Positions 42,456 to 50,309 of a stretch of 64,000 nt of DNA are shown here, one piece after another (the first letter of the stretch is position 1; each line of letters starts with the position of its first letter). A model generated the notes under the pieces. The model did no database searches and had not been told where the DNA came from. It was given only the letters and a program-made list of their open reading frames with translations. Made by a program: the position numbers and the translations under genes. Source of the stretch: JAEUOS01 sp965279115 (lineage in GTDB: Bacteria; Pseudomonadota; Gammaproteobacteria; Burkholderiales; JAEUOS01). Location of the stretch: NCBI GenBank assembly GCA_965279115.1, contig OZ257137.1, positions 3,286,001-3,350,000 on the forward strand, in the 5' to 3' direction.

Positions 42456-44285
42456 ATGATCGCTCAACTCGGACGCATCTACGCGCTGTTGAACCAGCCC
42501 CAGCGACGCCAACTTCGCTGGCTCCTGCTCGGCATAGTCATTACCGGGTTATTGGACGTGGCGGGAATTTCGTCCATCTTCCCCTTCATGGCGGTCGTGG
42601 CCAGGCCGGATTCCGTCCAAGGGAACCGGGTTTTGCTTTTTCTATACGAGTCTCTCGGTTTCGAGAGTCAATATCGTTTCCTGTTTGCGCTTGGACTTGT
42701 CGTGCTGGCAATCATGCTGGTCGGAAATGCCATGGCGGCGATTACGTCCGCAATGATGTTGAAGTTCGGGCATCGCGTAGGTAGTGAGATGGCGATCCGA
42801 ATGTTGGCGTCTTATCTGGAAAAGCCCTACAGCTTCTTCCTCTCCCGCAATTCCGCGACGATGACGCTGAATGTGGTGGGAGAAACCAGCGGCATGGTGC
42901 TTGGTTTGATTGTGCCAGCACTACAGACGCTGGCCAAGATGATTGTGGCAGCATTCATTTTGTTGCTCCTGTTGGTGGTTGATCCAATCCTGGCCGTGAT
43001 CGTGGCAGTTGCGGTCGGTGGAAGCTACTTTCTGGTTTTCTTGTTCGTGCGGCGCCGACTTGCCGTGATCGGACGTCTGAGCAACGAAGCCAATCGGGTT
43101 CGTCACAAGGCTGTGACGGAGGCGTTGGGCGGAATAAAGGACATCAAGATCCTGGGCAGGACCCGCGCCTACATGGACACTTTCTCCCGCAGTTCCGACA
43201 GTTTCGCGCGATGTCAGGTACAGAACGGACTCATCTCGACACTACCGCGGTATGCGATGGAAAGCATTGCGTTCGGTGGAATACTACTGATCCTGCTCTA
43301 TTTGCTTTCGGTGAGGCGCGACGTCAATCAGGCGTTGCCCCTTATCGCACTCTATGCCGTGGCCGGCTATCGGCTAATGCCTGCAATACAGCAGATATTC
43401 GGTGGCCTCGCGCAAGTGCGATTCAGCCTGGCGTCGCTGGACAACTTGCATCGCGAAATCACCGAGCTTGCACGTGTTCCCGCCGATATCGGGATAGCCG
43501 AGCACCAATCGCCCCTGCCGTTCAATGCGACAGTGGAGACTAGAAACCTCTCGTTCCGGTACCCCGCCGCAGATCTTGATGCGCTGCGCCACTTGAACTT
43601 GCGCGTCGCCAAGAACACCACTGTCGGAATTGTCGGATTATCCGGCTCAGGCAAGACTACCTTGATCGACGTTCTGCTCGGCCTGCTATGGCCCACAACG
43701 GGCCAATTGCTGGTGGACGGCGTTCCCGTCGAGTCGGGCAATCTTGCCGCGTGGCGCGCGAAGCTCGGTTACGTTCCGCAGCACATATTTCTGGCGGAAG
43801 ACACGGTGGCGCGCAATATCGCATTCGGACTTCCTGACTCCGAAATTGATCGAATGCGGGTCATACACGCGGCGCGCCTGGCAAGCCTCCACGAATTCGT
43901 GGAAACGGAATTGCCGGGGGGATACGAGGCGCAGGTCGGGGAGCGCGGCATAAGGCTGTCTGGCGGACAGCGGCAGCGCATCGGCATCGCGCGCGCTCTG
44001 TATCACGATCCTGATGTATTGCTGCTGGATGAGGCCACGAGTGCTCTTGATGGCATGACCGAAGACACGATAATCGATTCCCTCAATGCGCTGGCACATA
44101 CCAAGTCCATTATTCTCATCGCGCACCGGTTCACCACTATTCGCGATTGCGATGTTATCTATATGCTCGACGCGGGTGAGGTGGTTGATTCGGGGACGTA
44201 TACCGAACTGATATCGCGAAATGCTGCGTTTAGGGCGCTTGGCAAGATACCGGAAGACGGCCCCAATCCCGAGGTTGTTGACTAG
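42456..44285 (+). CDS. ABC half-transporter, lipid/glycan flippase type (MsbA/PglK-like)
   Basis: A 609-residue transmembrane/ATPase fusion. The first ~320 residues hold six membrane helices; the C-terminal ATPase has Walker A GLSGSGKTT near residue 393, Q-loop region VPQHIFL, signature RLSGGQRQRIGIARAL and Walker B VLLLDEATSALD, then the switch His in LIAHRF. It resembles PglK-type lipid-linked oligosaccharide flippases and may export the assembled glycan. The start is ATG 42456; TTG 42435 is an alternative. A homodimer is expected. It is the only transporter found in the window. Its stop is followed by a 108-base gap with a perfect hairpin. Confidence 0.92.
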   Translation: MIAQLGRIYALLNQPQRRQLRWLLLGIVITGLLDVAGISSIFPFMAVVARPDSVQGNRVLLFLYESLGFESQYRFLFALGLVVLAIMLVGNAMAAITSAMMLKFGHRVGSEMAIRMLASYLEKPYSFFLSRNSATMTLNVVGETSGMVLGLIVPALQTLAKMIVAAFILLLLLVVDPILAVIVAVAVGGSYFLVFLFVRRRLAVIGRLSNEANRVRHKAVTEALGGIKDIKILGRTRAYMDTFSRSSDSFARCQVQNGLISTLPRYAMESIAFGGILLILLYLLSVRRDVNQALPLIALYAVAGYRLMPAIQQIFGGLAQVRFSLASLDNLHREITELARVPADIGIAEHQSPLPFNATVETRNLSFRYPAADLDALRHLNLRVAKNTTVGIVGLSGSGKTTLIDVLLGLLWPTTGQLLVDGVPVESGNLAAWRAKLGYVPQHIFLAEDTVARNIAFGLPDSEIDRMRVIHAARLASLHEFVETELPGGYEAQVGERGIRLSGGQRQRIGIARALYHDPDVLLLDEATSALDGMTEDTIIDSLNALAHTKSIILIAHRFTTIRDCDVIYMLDAGEVVDSGTYTELISRNAAFRALGKIPEDGPNPEVVD

Positions 44286-44340
44286 GCACGTGACTGTGAC
44301 CGCCACCGGGAGTAGTCGTCGTACCCGTGGGGCAGTTGTT

Positions 44341-44362
44341 GGCATGCCCTTAATGGCATGCC
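44341..44362. repeat. Perfect hairpin of two ggcatgcc arms
   Basis: Between the ABC transporter and the next methyltransferase gene, the self-complementary octamer ggcatgcc occurs at 44341-44348 and again at 44355-44362, separated by cttaat. RNA of this region could form an 8-bp GC-rich stem with a 6-base loop. There is no T run after it, so an intrinsic terminator is unlikely; an mRNA-stability hairpin or operator is possible. Confidence 0.6.
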
Positions 44363-44393
44363 ACTGGATCCATTCAAACATTGATTGAAGAAT

Positions 44394-45440
44394 ATGCAAA
44401 AAGACGAACAAATACTCGCTGTCTTGCGCGCCTTGATCTCGCGACCTGATTGCGTTCTCAGTTTTGACGCTGACTTGGTCGAATTGCTCCCGGATATCCT
44501 CGCCGAGCGGCATGGAATTACTTCCGATTCCGCGCCAGATGCGGCACCGCAATTGCGGGAGTTGTTCGAATGCATGAGCATCGCGAAAAGCGAACGGCGA
44601 ATAAGTGATTTGCCACGACTGATACGCGAGTCCGGGATAGATCTTGCCGAGTTCAATGCCCGAAATTTCGAGGGGCGGGTTGCGAAGGTTGCCAAGGAGT
44701 TCGACCACTGGTCCGAAGAAAAGGTTGCGGACTCTCTCGACGCGGTTGTTACGCTGCAAAAGGACCTCGGCATGGGAGCGCACAATGCGTCGAGCGGCCG
44801 CTACGAAGCAAATCGGTCGGGCGGTGAACAACTACGCAGGTATCTGCGCAGCGTGACCACGCCGCCGGCGACGCTGCGCGAGCGTATTCTGCGCAAGACG
44901 TTCTGGGAAATGAAACTGGCGAAATGGCTCAAGAGTGGATTGCTGGATCGCGATACGCCGTCGCTTTCTGTGGGGCCACGCTGGGTTAGCGAGATCGAGT
45001 TTTTTCGCCAGATCGTCGGATTGCGCAAGCATATCGGCCTGGACCTGTTTTCCGATGATCCCGACCTGGTGGTGGCGGGCGACATGCACAAGATGCCGTT
45101 TCCGGACGCCCATTTCCAGTTCGCCTTCCTGAAAAATGTCGTCGACAAATCCTATGAGATTCGACGCCTTGTCAGGGAACTCATTCGGGTGGTCAGGCCT
45201 GGAGGCATTGTCGTGATCGACCAGATTTGCGGGTATGGCAGCACCACGCCGCTGACGCGCACTGATATTCAGCGTGCCGGGAATCTCGCGCGGATCTTCG
45301 AGCGCCATGCCCCGGTTGATCGACTGGTTTGTGAGGATGTTGATATTTCAGGGATCGGTGATTCTGCCGGTACCAATGAAAAGCGCTACAACGCACGCCT
45401 CGCACTGCGGGTCGGGTCGCCGGCCAGTGGGCGCAGATGA
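44394..45440 (+). CDS. Methyltransferase-like protein with divergent SAM motif
   Basis: A 348-residue protein. The first ~165 residues are helical and charged and not recognised. The C-terminal domain looks like a type 11 methyltransferase: LSVGPRWVSEIEFFRQIVG where the usual GxGxG loop is replaced by VGPRW, then KHIGLDLFSDDPDLVVAGDM (ribose-binding Asp), FPDAHFQFAFLKNVVDKSYE and RVVRPGGIVVIDQI. The missing glycine pattern leaves activity in doubt, though the ordering is right. ATG 44394 is used; TTG 44385 is possible. It overlaps the next gene by ATGA. The long N-terminal part may be a substrate or partner domain. Confidence 0.76.
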   Translation: MQKDEQILAVLRALISRPDCVLSFDADLVELLPDILAERHGITSDSAPDAAPQLRELFECMSIAKSERRISDLPRLIRESGIDLAEFNARNFEGRVAKVAKEFDHWSEEKVADSLDAVVTLQKDLGMGAHNASSGRYEANRSGGEQLRRYLRSVTTPPATLRERILRKTFWEMKLAKWLKSGLLDRDTPSLSVGPRWVSEIEFFRQIVGLRKHIGLDLFSDDPDLVVAGDMHKMPFPDAHFQFAFLKNVVDKSYEIRRLVRELIRVVRPGGIVVIDQICGYGSTTPLTRTDIQRAGNLARIFERHAPVDRLVCEDVDISGIGDSAGTNEKRYNARLALRVGSPASGRR

Positions 45441-46135
45441 TAGAGAACTTGAAGCGGGCCTACAGAAGGGCGTTGTCTTTCGACAACGAGACTTCGCACG
45501 TGCTCAAGTTCGTGCGGCGCGCCAGTGCAGGCGCCGCGCGGCCGGTCATCGTTGACGTCGGCTGTGGGTATGGCAGGACATTGAAGGCGCTCAAGGCGGC
45601 CGGTTTGTCCGCGATCGGGGTCGATGTGAATCCGGATATCGTGGCGCGCAACGTCGCCCAAGGGTTGGAATGTTACCTGCCTGCGGATTTCCGGGCGAGG
45701 GCAATGTCTGCGGACGTACTGCTCATGTCACATATCGTTGAGCATTTTTCGCCCGACCGCTTGTTGGCCTTCATTGATGAGTATCTCGTCTACTTGCGAC
45801 CTGGCGGTTACTTGGTGATCGCCACGCCGCTGGCAGGAGATCGTTTTTTTGATGATTTTGACCACGTGCGGCCGTATCAGCCTCTCGGGTTCACCATGGT
45901 TTACGGCGCTGGCGATGCCCAGGTGCAGTATCGGGGCAAGCATCACTTGGAACTGATCGACCTGTGGTTTCGACGCAGCCCGTTTGGTGTTGCTTTCGCG
46001 CGTGGAATTTATATTCACTCCTGGACCTCGCGCTGGTTGCAACTGGCGAATTTGGCAGGCGTGGCTGCGTTTCGGGTATCTGCCGGACTGATCGGACGCA
46101 CCACCGGCTGGGTCGGGATGTTTTGCAAGCGTTGA
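45437..46135 (+). CDS. Class I SAM methyltransferase
   Basis: A 232-residue methyltransferase. VIVDVGCGYGRTLKALKAAG near residues 36-55 is the SAM loop, followed by AIGVDVNPDIVARNVAQGL, LMSHIVEHFSPDRLLAFIDE and YLVIATPLAGDRFF. The last ~80 residues contain a hydrophobic, possibly membrane-proximal segment (SWTSRWLQLANLAGVAAFRV), so it may work at the inner membrane on a lipid-linked sugar. Coupled to the upstream gene by an ATGA overlap. It is followed by a 119-base gap containing a direct repeat. Function inferred only by family. Confidence 0.84.
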   Translation: MIENLKRAYRRALSFDNETSHVLKFVRRASAGAARPVIVDVGCGYGRTLKALKAAGLSAIGVDVNPDIVARNVAQGLECYLPADFRARAMSADVLLMSHIVEHFSPDRLLAFIDEYLVYLRPGGYLVIATPLAGDRFFDDFDHVRPYQPLGFTMVYGAGDAQVQYRGKHHLELIDLWFRRSPFGVAFARGIYIHSWTSRWLQLANLAGVAAFRVSAGLIGRTTGWVGMFCKR

Positions 46136-46170
46136 TCCCGCTCCGGCGTGAACTGCACCGGGCGCCGAGT

Positions 46171-46237
46171 GCATTACCCCTCGGATATAATTGTCTGTCA
46201 TTCGCAAAACCGGCCGGGCTAGAGGCATTACCTCTCG
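46171..46237. promoter_or_regulatory. Direct repeat around a possible -10 element
   Basis: In the 119-base gap before the GT2 gene, gcattacccctcg (46171-46183) recurs as gcattacctctcg (46225-46237), one mismatch, 54 bases apart. A perfect TATAAT (46186-46191) lies just after the first copy, and agagg/cctct arms (46221-46225/46231-46235) form a small hairpin on the second. No good -35 is visible. This could be an internal regulated promoter; support is modest. Confidence 0.3.
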
Positions 46238-46254
46238 CCGCCTAACGATTTTCG

Positions 46255-47160
46255 ATGTCGCTGGCGCCCGTCGCACTGTTTGCATACAACCGCCCGGACC
46301 ATTTGTCGGCAACCTTGGCCTCGCTGGAGGCCAATACAATTTCAGCCGAGACTGACCTTGTGGTGTTTTGTGACGGGGCAAGGTCAAATGCCGACGCGAA
46401 TGAGGTAGCGCGCGTCAGGCAGATTGCCCGAAACGCCAAGGGTTTCCGTACACTTGAGGTGGTAGAACGGGAGCGCAATTTTGGGCTCGCTGAATCCATC
46501 GCCAGCGGGGTCGGGCGCCTGTGCACCGAGCGAGGGAAGGTGATCGTGGTCGAGGATGATCTTCAGGTGGCGGAAGATTTCCTGGAGTTCATGAACCGGG
46601 CGCTTGATCGGTATGAGAATGAAGAATCCGTAATGCAAGTTTCAGGCTTCCAATTCGCGCTTCCGGCACTCGATGAGAGGCGTTGCGTATTTCTGCCCAT
46701 CATCAGTTGCTGGGGTTGGGCAGTCTGGGAGCGTGCCTGGAAGGCCTATGACGCCAGTGCAGCGGGCTGGAGCCGGTTGAACGAAAATCGCGCTGAACGC
46801 CGGCGCTTCGATCTGGATGGAGCGTACGATTACTTCGGATTGCTGGGCAAGCAGTTGGCTGGGAAAGTCGACTCATGGGGGGTGCGCTGGTACCTGAGCG
46901 TATTCCTGCGTGACGGACTGGTGCTCTATCCCCCGCGTTCGCTGGTGATCAATGCCGGGTTTGACGGCTCGGGAACGCATGCCGGCGGGGCCGGCGGCAG
47001 CACGTTTCGGGGATTGCTCGCCGGAAGCGGGACGCAGTCCACGTTTGGCATGCCCTCTGACCTTTCGATATCGACGGCAGCGCTTGCTCAGGTTCAGACT
47101 CTGCTCAGGCAGGCACGGCCATCGCTGGGTGCGCGTTTGTTGCGCAGATTGGGAATATGA
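46255..47160 (+). CDS. Family 2-like glycosyltransferase
   Basis: A 301-residue GT-A protein. It starts APVALFAYNRPDHLSATLAS, an unusual but recognisable GT2/GT-A beginning, then LVVFCDGARSNADAN with the first nucleotide Asp and VIVVEDDLQVAEDF, in which VEDD is the metal-binding motif. FLPIISCWGWAVWERAW is a Trp-rich acceptor loop. It most resembles GNT-I-like and other GT-A proteins of glycan loci. The gene follows the longest internal gap of this part and is overlapped by the next methyltransferase gene (ATGA). Sugar unknown. Confidence 0.82.
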   Translation: MSLAPVALFAYNRPDHLSATLASLEANTISAETDLVVFCDGARSNADANEVARVRQIARNAKGFRTLEVVERERNFGLAESIASGVGRLCTERGKVIVVEDDLQVAEDFLEFMNRALDRYENEESVMQVSGFQFALPALDERRCVFLPIISCWGWAVWERAWKAYDASAAGWSRLNENRAERRRFDLDGAYDYFGLLGKQLAGKVDSWGVRWYLSVFLRDGLVLYPPRSLVINAGFDGSGTHAGGAGGSTFRGLLAGSGTQSTFGMPSDLSISTAALAQVQTLLRQARPSLGARLLRRLGI

Positions 47161-47846
47161 AAGCCACTGTGAAGCAACTCGTACCGCCGCTCCTCTGGAC
47201 GGCGCTTTCGAATGCCAGAGCTCGCGCGCAAGGTTTGCGCGCTTCGGCAGGCCTGGATCCGGCCCACCAAAGCCTTGATGATTACTGGGATCCGAAAATG
47301 GCCGAGATGCTCGACCATTGGGGCGAGGACAATGTCTGGATCGACGTGCAGCTTTTGTTCGCCAATGCCCAGGGACGTGTTCTGGACATCGCCTGCGGGA
47401 CCGGCAAGGTCATGGAACTGCTGGCGGCGAATCCCGCGATCGAGGTGCACGGATTTGACATTTCCGACATGCTGATCGACAAGGCGGCCGAGCGCGGCAT
47501 AGCGCGCGAGCGCCTGCGCGTCTGTGATGCCACAAAAATGGACTATGCGGATGACGCTTTCGATTTCGGCTATTCGATCGGGTCGCTGGAGCATTTCACC
47601 GGCGACGGCCTGATCGCCTGCCTGCAGGAATGCAAGCGGGTGGTGCGGGGTACTTCGTTTCACCAGATACCGGTTTCGGCTGACGGTGAAGATCATGGCT
47701 GGATCCGTACGTTCCAGAGCTACTACAACAACAGTGTTGAGTGGTGGCTTGAGCGTTTTGGCAGCGTGTTTCCGGGCGTCCGCGCCATCGATTCAACCTG
47801 GCGCGACACGATCTCGACAGGAAAATGGTTTGTCTGCCATCGGTGA
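47157..47846 (+). CDS. Class I SAM methyltransferase
   Basis: A 229-residue methyltransferase. VLDIACGTGKVMELLAANP near residues 76-94 is the SAM loop, VHGFDISDMLIDKAAERG the ribose-binding strand, and DDAFDFGYSIGSLEHFTGDG the next block; after it the protein ends with FHQIPVSADGEDHGW and a short basic tail. ATG 47157 shares bases with the GT2 stop. Together with the acyltransferase gene, whose start lies 17 bases before its end, it forms one coupled unit. Function only by family. Confidence 0.85.
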   Translation: MKATVKQLVPPLLWTALSNARARAQGLRASAGLDPAHQSLDDYWDPKMAEMLDHWGEDNVWIDVQLLFANAQGRVLDIACGTGKVMELLAANPAIEVHGFDISDMLIDKAAERGIARERLRVCDATKMDYADDAFDFGYSIGSLEHFTGDGLIACLQECKRVVRGTSFHQIPVSADGEDHGWIRTFQSYYNNSVEWWLERFGSVFPGVRAIDSTWRDTISTGKWFVCHR

Positions 47847-48450
47847 CGCCGGCGTCCGTGCCCTTTCGGCGGTCGAAAGGCTTGTCTCGCTGCCGTTCGA
47901 GTGGGTTCGCGAGCGTCGCAAGCGTGCCGCATGCGACGCCGCCGCCGACGTACGCCTGCTTCCCGAATCGTCGATCGTCAATCCGCAGGGCAGGCGCTCC
48001 GCGGTTCGGATCGGCGCGGGTACGCACCTGTACGGGCGTCTTCTTCTGTTTCCGCAATCAGGGGAGATCATGATCGGAGCGCATTGCTTCATCGGACCAG
48101 GCGCCCAGATCTGGTCGGCCGGGCAGGTGACGATCGGCGATCGCGTTTTCGTGTCGCATGGCGTCAATATTCACGACAGCAACGCGCATCCGATGTCTGC
48201 CAGGTTGCGCCATATCCAGTTCGTTCACTCGACGTCGCCCGAAGTCGTGCAGGCCTTTGCTGCAATTCGCATGGCACCGGTGGTCATCGAGGATGATGCC
48301 TGGGTCGGGTTCAACGCGACGGTGCTCAAGGGCGTCACCATCGGCCGGGGAGCCGTGGTCGGAGCCGCCAGCGTGGTCACCAGCGATGTGCCGCCCTGGA
48401 CGGTGGTGGCGGGCAATCCCGCGCGGATAGTCGGCACTTCGGAGCACTGA
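47830..48450 (+). CDS. Left-handed beta-helix acyltransferase (WbbJ/hexapeptide type)
   Basis: A 206-residue acyltransferase of the trimeric left-handed beta-helix fold. Hexapeptide repeats include IGAHCFIGPGAQIW, VTIGDRVFVSHGVNIHDSNA with the catalytic His, and WVGFNATVLKGVTIGRGAVV, ending GNPARIVG. The start is probably TTG 47830 (an AGGA site lies eight bases upstream), because no ATG or GTG fits near; this gives a 17-base overlap with the upstream gene. It likely acetylates a sugar hydroxyl or amino group using acetyl-CoA, like WbbJ or maltose acetyltransferases. The stop overlaps the next gene by one base. Confidence 0.82.
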   Translation: MSAIGDAGVRALSAVERLVSLPFEWVRERRKRAACDAAADVRLLPESSIVNPQGRRSAVRIGAGTHLYGRLLLFPQSGEIMIGAHCFIGPGAQIWSAGQVTIGDRVFVSHGVNIHDSNAHPMSARLRHIQFVHSTSPEVVQAFAAIRMAPVVIEDDAWVGFNATVLKGVTIGRGAVVGAASVVTSDVPPWTVVAGNPARIVGTSEH

Positions 48451-49340
48451 TGTCAATCCTATCCGGCCTGCGTCGCCGTCTTGCCACGCTCGATGAAGTC
48501 AATGCCAGGCTCGAACGCGTCCAGGAAGCCCTTGGCCGCATCGAACGGCGCCAGGTGGCCGACGCAGACACACGGACGCTCGCGGCATCGGAATTCCGGG
48601 TTTTTTCGCAATGGGGCGAGGACGGCATCATCCAGCGCCTGGTCCGCGAAGTGCAGGCATTGCCGCGCATCTTTGTCGAGTTCGGTGTGCAGGACTATTC
48701 GGAGGCCAATACCCGATACCTGTTGACCAACGACAACTGGGCCGGCCTGGTGATCGACGGCTCGGCTGAAAATATTGCGCGGGTGACCGCCGATCCGATC
48801 TATTGGCGCCACAACCTCAAGGCCTTGTGCGCGTTCGTCACGCGCGAGAACATCAACAACCTGCTGACAGCGGCAGGTCTTGGCGGCGAGATCGGCTTGC
48901 TTTCGGTGGACATCGATGGCAACGACTATTGGGTCTGGGAAGCGATCACGGCGGTTGACGCGGTGCTGGTGGTGGCGGAGTACAACTGGCGGTTCGGGCC
49001 AACGCGTCGCGTCACCGTCCCGTACCAGGCCGATTTCGTGCGGGATGTCGCGCATCACTCGATGGTCTATTACGGCGCTTCGCTGGCAGCGCTTGAGGCA
49101 CTTGGGCGTCGCAAGGGGTACGACCTGGTCGGATGCAATTCGGCCGGGAACAACGCATTCTTCGTGCGTGCGGATCGTCGCCCGGCCAGCCTGCCGGTGG
49201 TCGGCGCCGCCGACGCGTTTGTTGCCGGGCGCTTTCGGGAAGCACGCGGTATCGATGGCGTGTTCGCCGACCTTTCCCCCGAAGCGGAAAGTGCGCTCAT
49301 CGAGTCGTTGCCCATGGTTGAGGTGCCTCCTGGAACTTGA
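48450..49340 (+). CDS. FkbM-like SAM methyltransferase
   Basis: A 296-residue protein. After an N-terminal coiled-coil-like stretch (residues 5-45) comes FSQWGEDGIIQRLVREVQA, the entry to an FkbM-like fold, FVEFGVQDYSEANTRYLLTN in place of the usual GxGxG loop, and LLSVDIDGNDYWVWEAI, which carries the acidic metal/substrate block of FkbM-type methyltransferases. It ends without membrane helices. It starts on the last base of the acyltransferase stop. A second FkbM-like gene lies at 52305. Donor site is only partly canonical, so activity is likely but unproven. Confidence 0.76.
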   Translation: MSILSGLRRRLATLDEVNARLERVQEALGRIERRQVADADTRTLAASEFRVFSQWGEDGIIQRLVREVQALPRIFVEFGVQDYSEANTRYLLTNDNWAGLVIDGSAENIARVTADPIYWRHNLKALCAFVTRENINNLLTAAGLGGEIGLLSVDIDGNDYWVWEAITAVDAVLVVAEYNWRFGPTRRVTVPYQADFVRDVAHHSMVYYGASLAALEALGRRKGYDLVGCNSAGNNAFFVRADRRPASLPVVGAADAFVAGRFREARGIDGVFADLSPEAESALIESLPMVEVPPGT

Positions 49341-49397
49341 GCTCGCGCCCGTGCCGCCGTCCGGCGTGTTCCAGCCATACGCTCGAGTGGTCCACCG

Positions 49398-50306
49398 ATG
49401 ACCCGACTGGCGTTGGTGACGGGTGCGGCCGGATTCATCGGTTCATATGTCGTCCGGCAACTTCTTGAAGAAGGCTGCTCGGTGGTCGGCATTGGGCATG
49501 CCGGCGCGCGCACCCTCAATGCCCCGGGCTACCGCTGGCGCGAAGCGGAGGTGGACCTTCCTTCGCTGCGCGCGCTGGGGTGCGTTCCGGATGTCGTGAT
49601 CCACTGCGCCGGAGGCGCTTCCGTGGCACGCTCGATCGAAAGCCCGGAAATGGAAAGGCAACGTACTATCGGATCGGCTGCCGCAGTGCTTGATTTCGCC
49701 GCCGTGACCGCACCGCAGGCACGCCTTGTGCTGATCTCGAGCGCCGCCGTGTATGGCCATGTGGATTCGCAGCCGATCGCTGAAACTGAGCCATTGGCTC
49801 CGGTTTCTCCGTATGGCGAGTACAAGCGTCAGGCCGAAGAAATGTGGCGAGCGCAGGCGTCGCTTCGCAAGCTGCAAGGCGTGATCGTGCGGCTGTTCTC
49901 TGTCTATGGCGAGGGCTTGCGCAAGCAACTGCTGTGGGATGCGTGCGTGAAGTTGTGCGCGGGTAACGCTGAATTCGGCGGTACCGGAAATGAAAGTCGT
50001 GACTGGTTGTACGCGGCAGACGCTGCCCGGCTACTGGTACTGGCAAGCATGCATGCCAACCCGGCCTGCCCGGTCGTCAATGGCGGGAGCGGGGAGGCGA
50101 TTCCGGTTCGCGAAGTGCTGAAGGAATTGTCGAACGCCCTCGACCTGCCGATCGCGCCCCGCTTCAGCGGCCTTGCACGCCCCGGGGATCCGGCACGCTA
50201 TCAGGCGGATGTTTCGCGGGCGCATGCCTGGGGTTGGCTACCGGAGATCGACTGGCGCGCCGGGATCGGCCGCTACGCCCGCTGGTTTCGCAACGGGGCG
50301 GCCTGA
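49398..50306 (+). CDS. NAD-dependent epimerase/dehydratase (SDR)
   Basis: A 302-residue SDR acting on a nucleotide sugar. ALVTGAAGFIGSYVVRQLL at the N-terminus is the NAD loop, IHCAGGASVARSIESPE the second block, SSAAVYG the catalytic Ser region and YGEYKRQAEEM the YxxxK motif. RLFSVYGEGLRKQL follows, typical of dehydratases/epimerases. A 57-base gap separates it from the FkbM-like gene; the following GT4 gene starts three bases after its stop. Reaction unknown. Confidence 0.85.
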   Translation: MTRLALVTGAAGFIGSYVVRQLLEEGCSVVGIGHAGARTLNAPGYRWREAEVDLPSLRALGCVPDVVIHCAGGASVARSIESPEMERQRTIGSAAAVLDFAAVTAPQARLVLISSAAVYGHVDSQPIAETEPLAPVSPYGEYKRQAEEMWRAQASLRKLQGVIVRLFSVYGEGLRKQLLWDACVKLCAGNAEFGGTGNESRDWLYAADAARLLVLASMHANPACPVVNGGSGEAIPVREVLKELSNALDLPIAPRFSGLARPGDPARYQADVSRAHAWGWLPEIDWRAGIGRYARWFRNGAA

Positions 50307-50309
50307 ACC

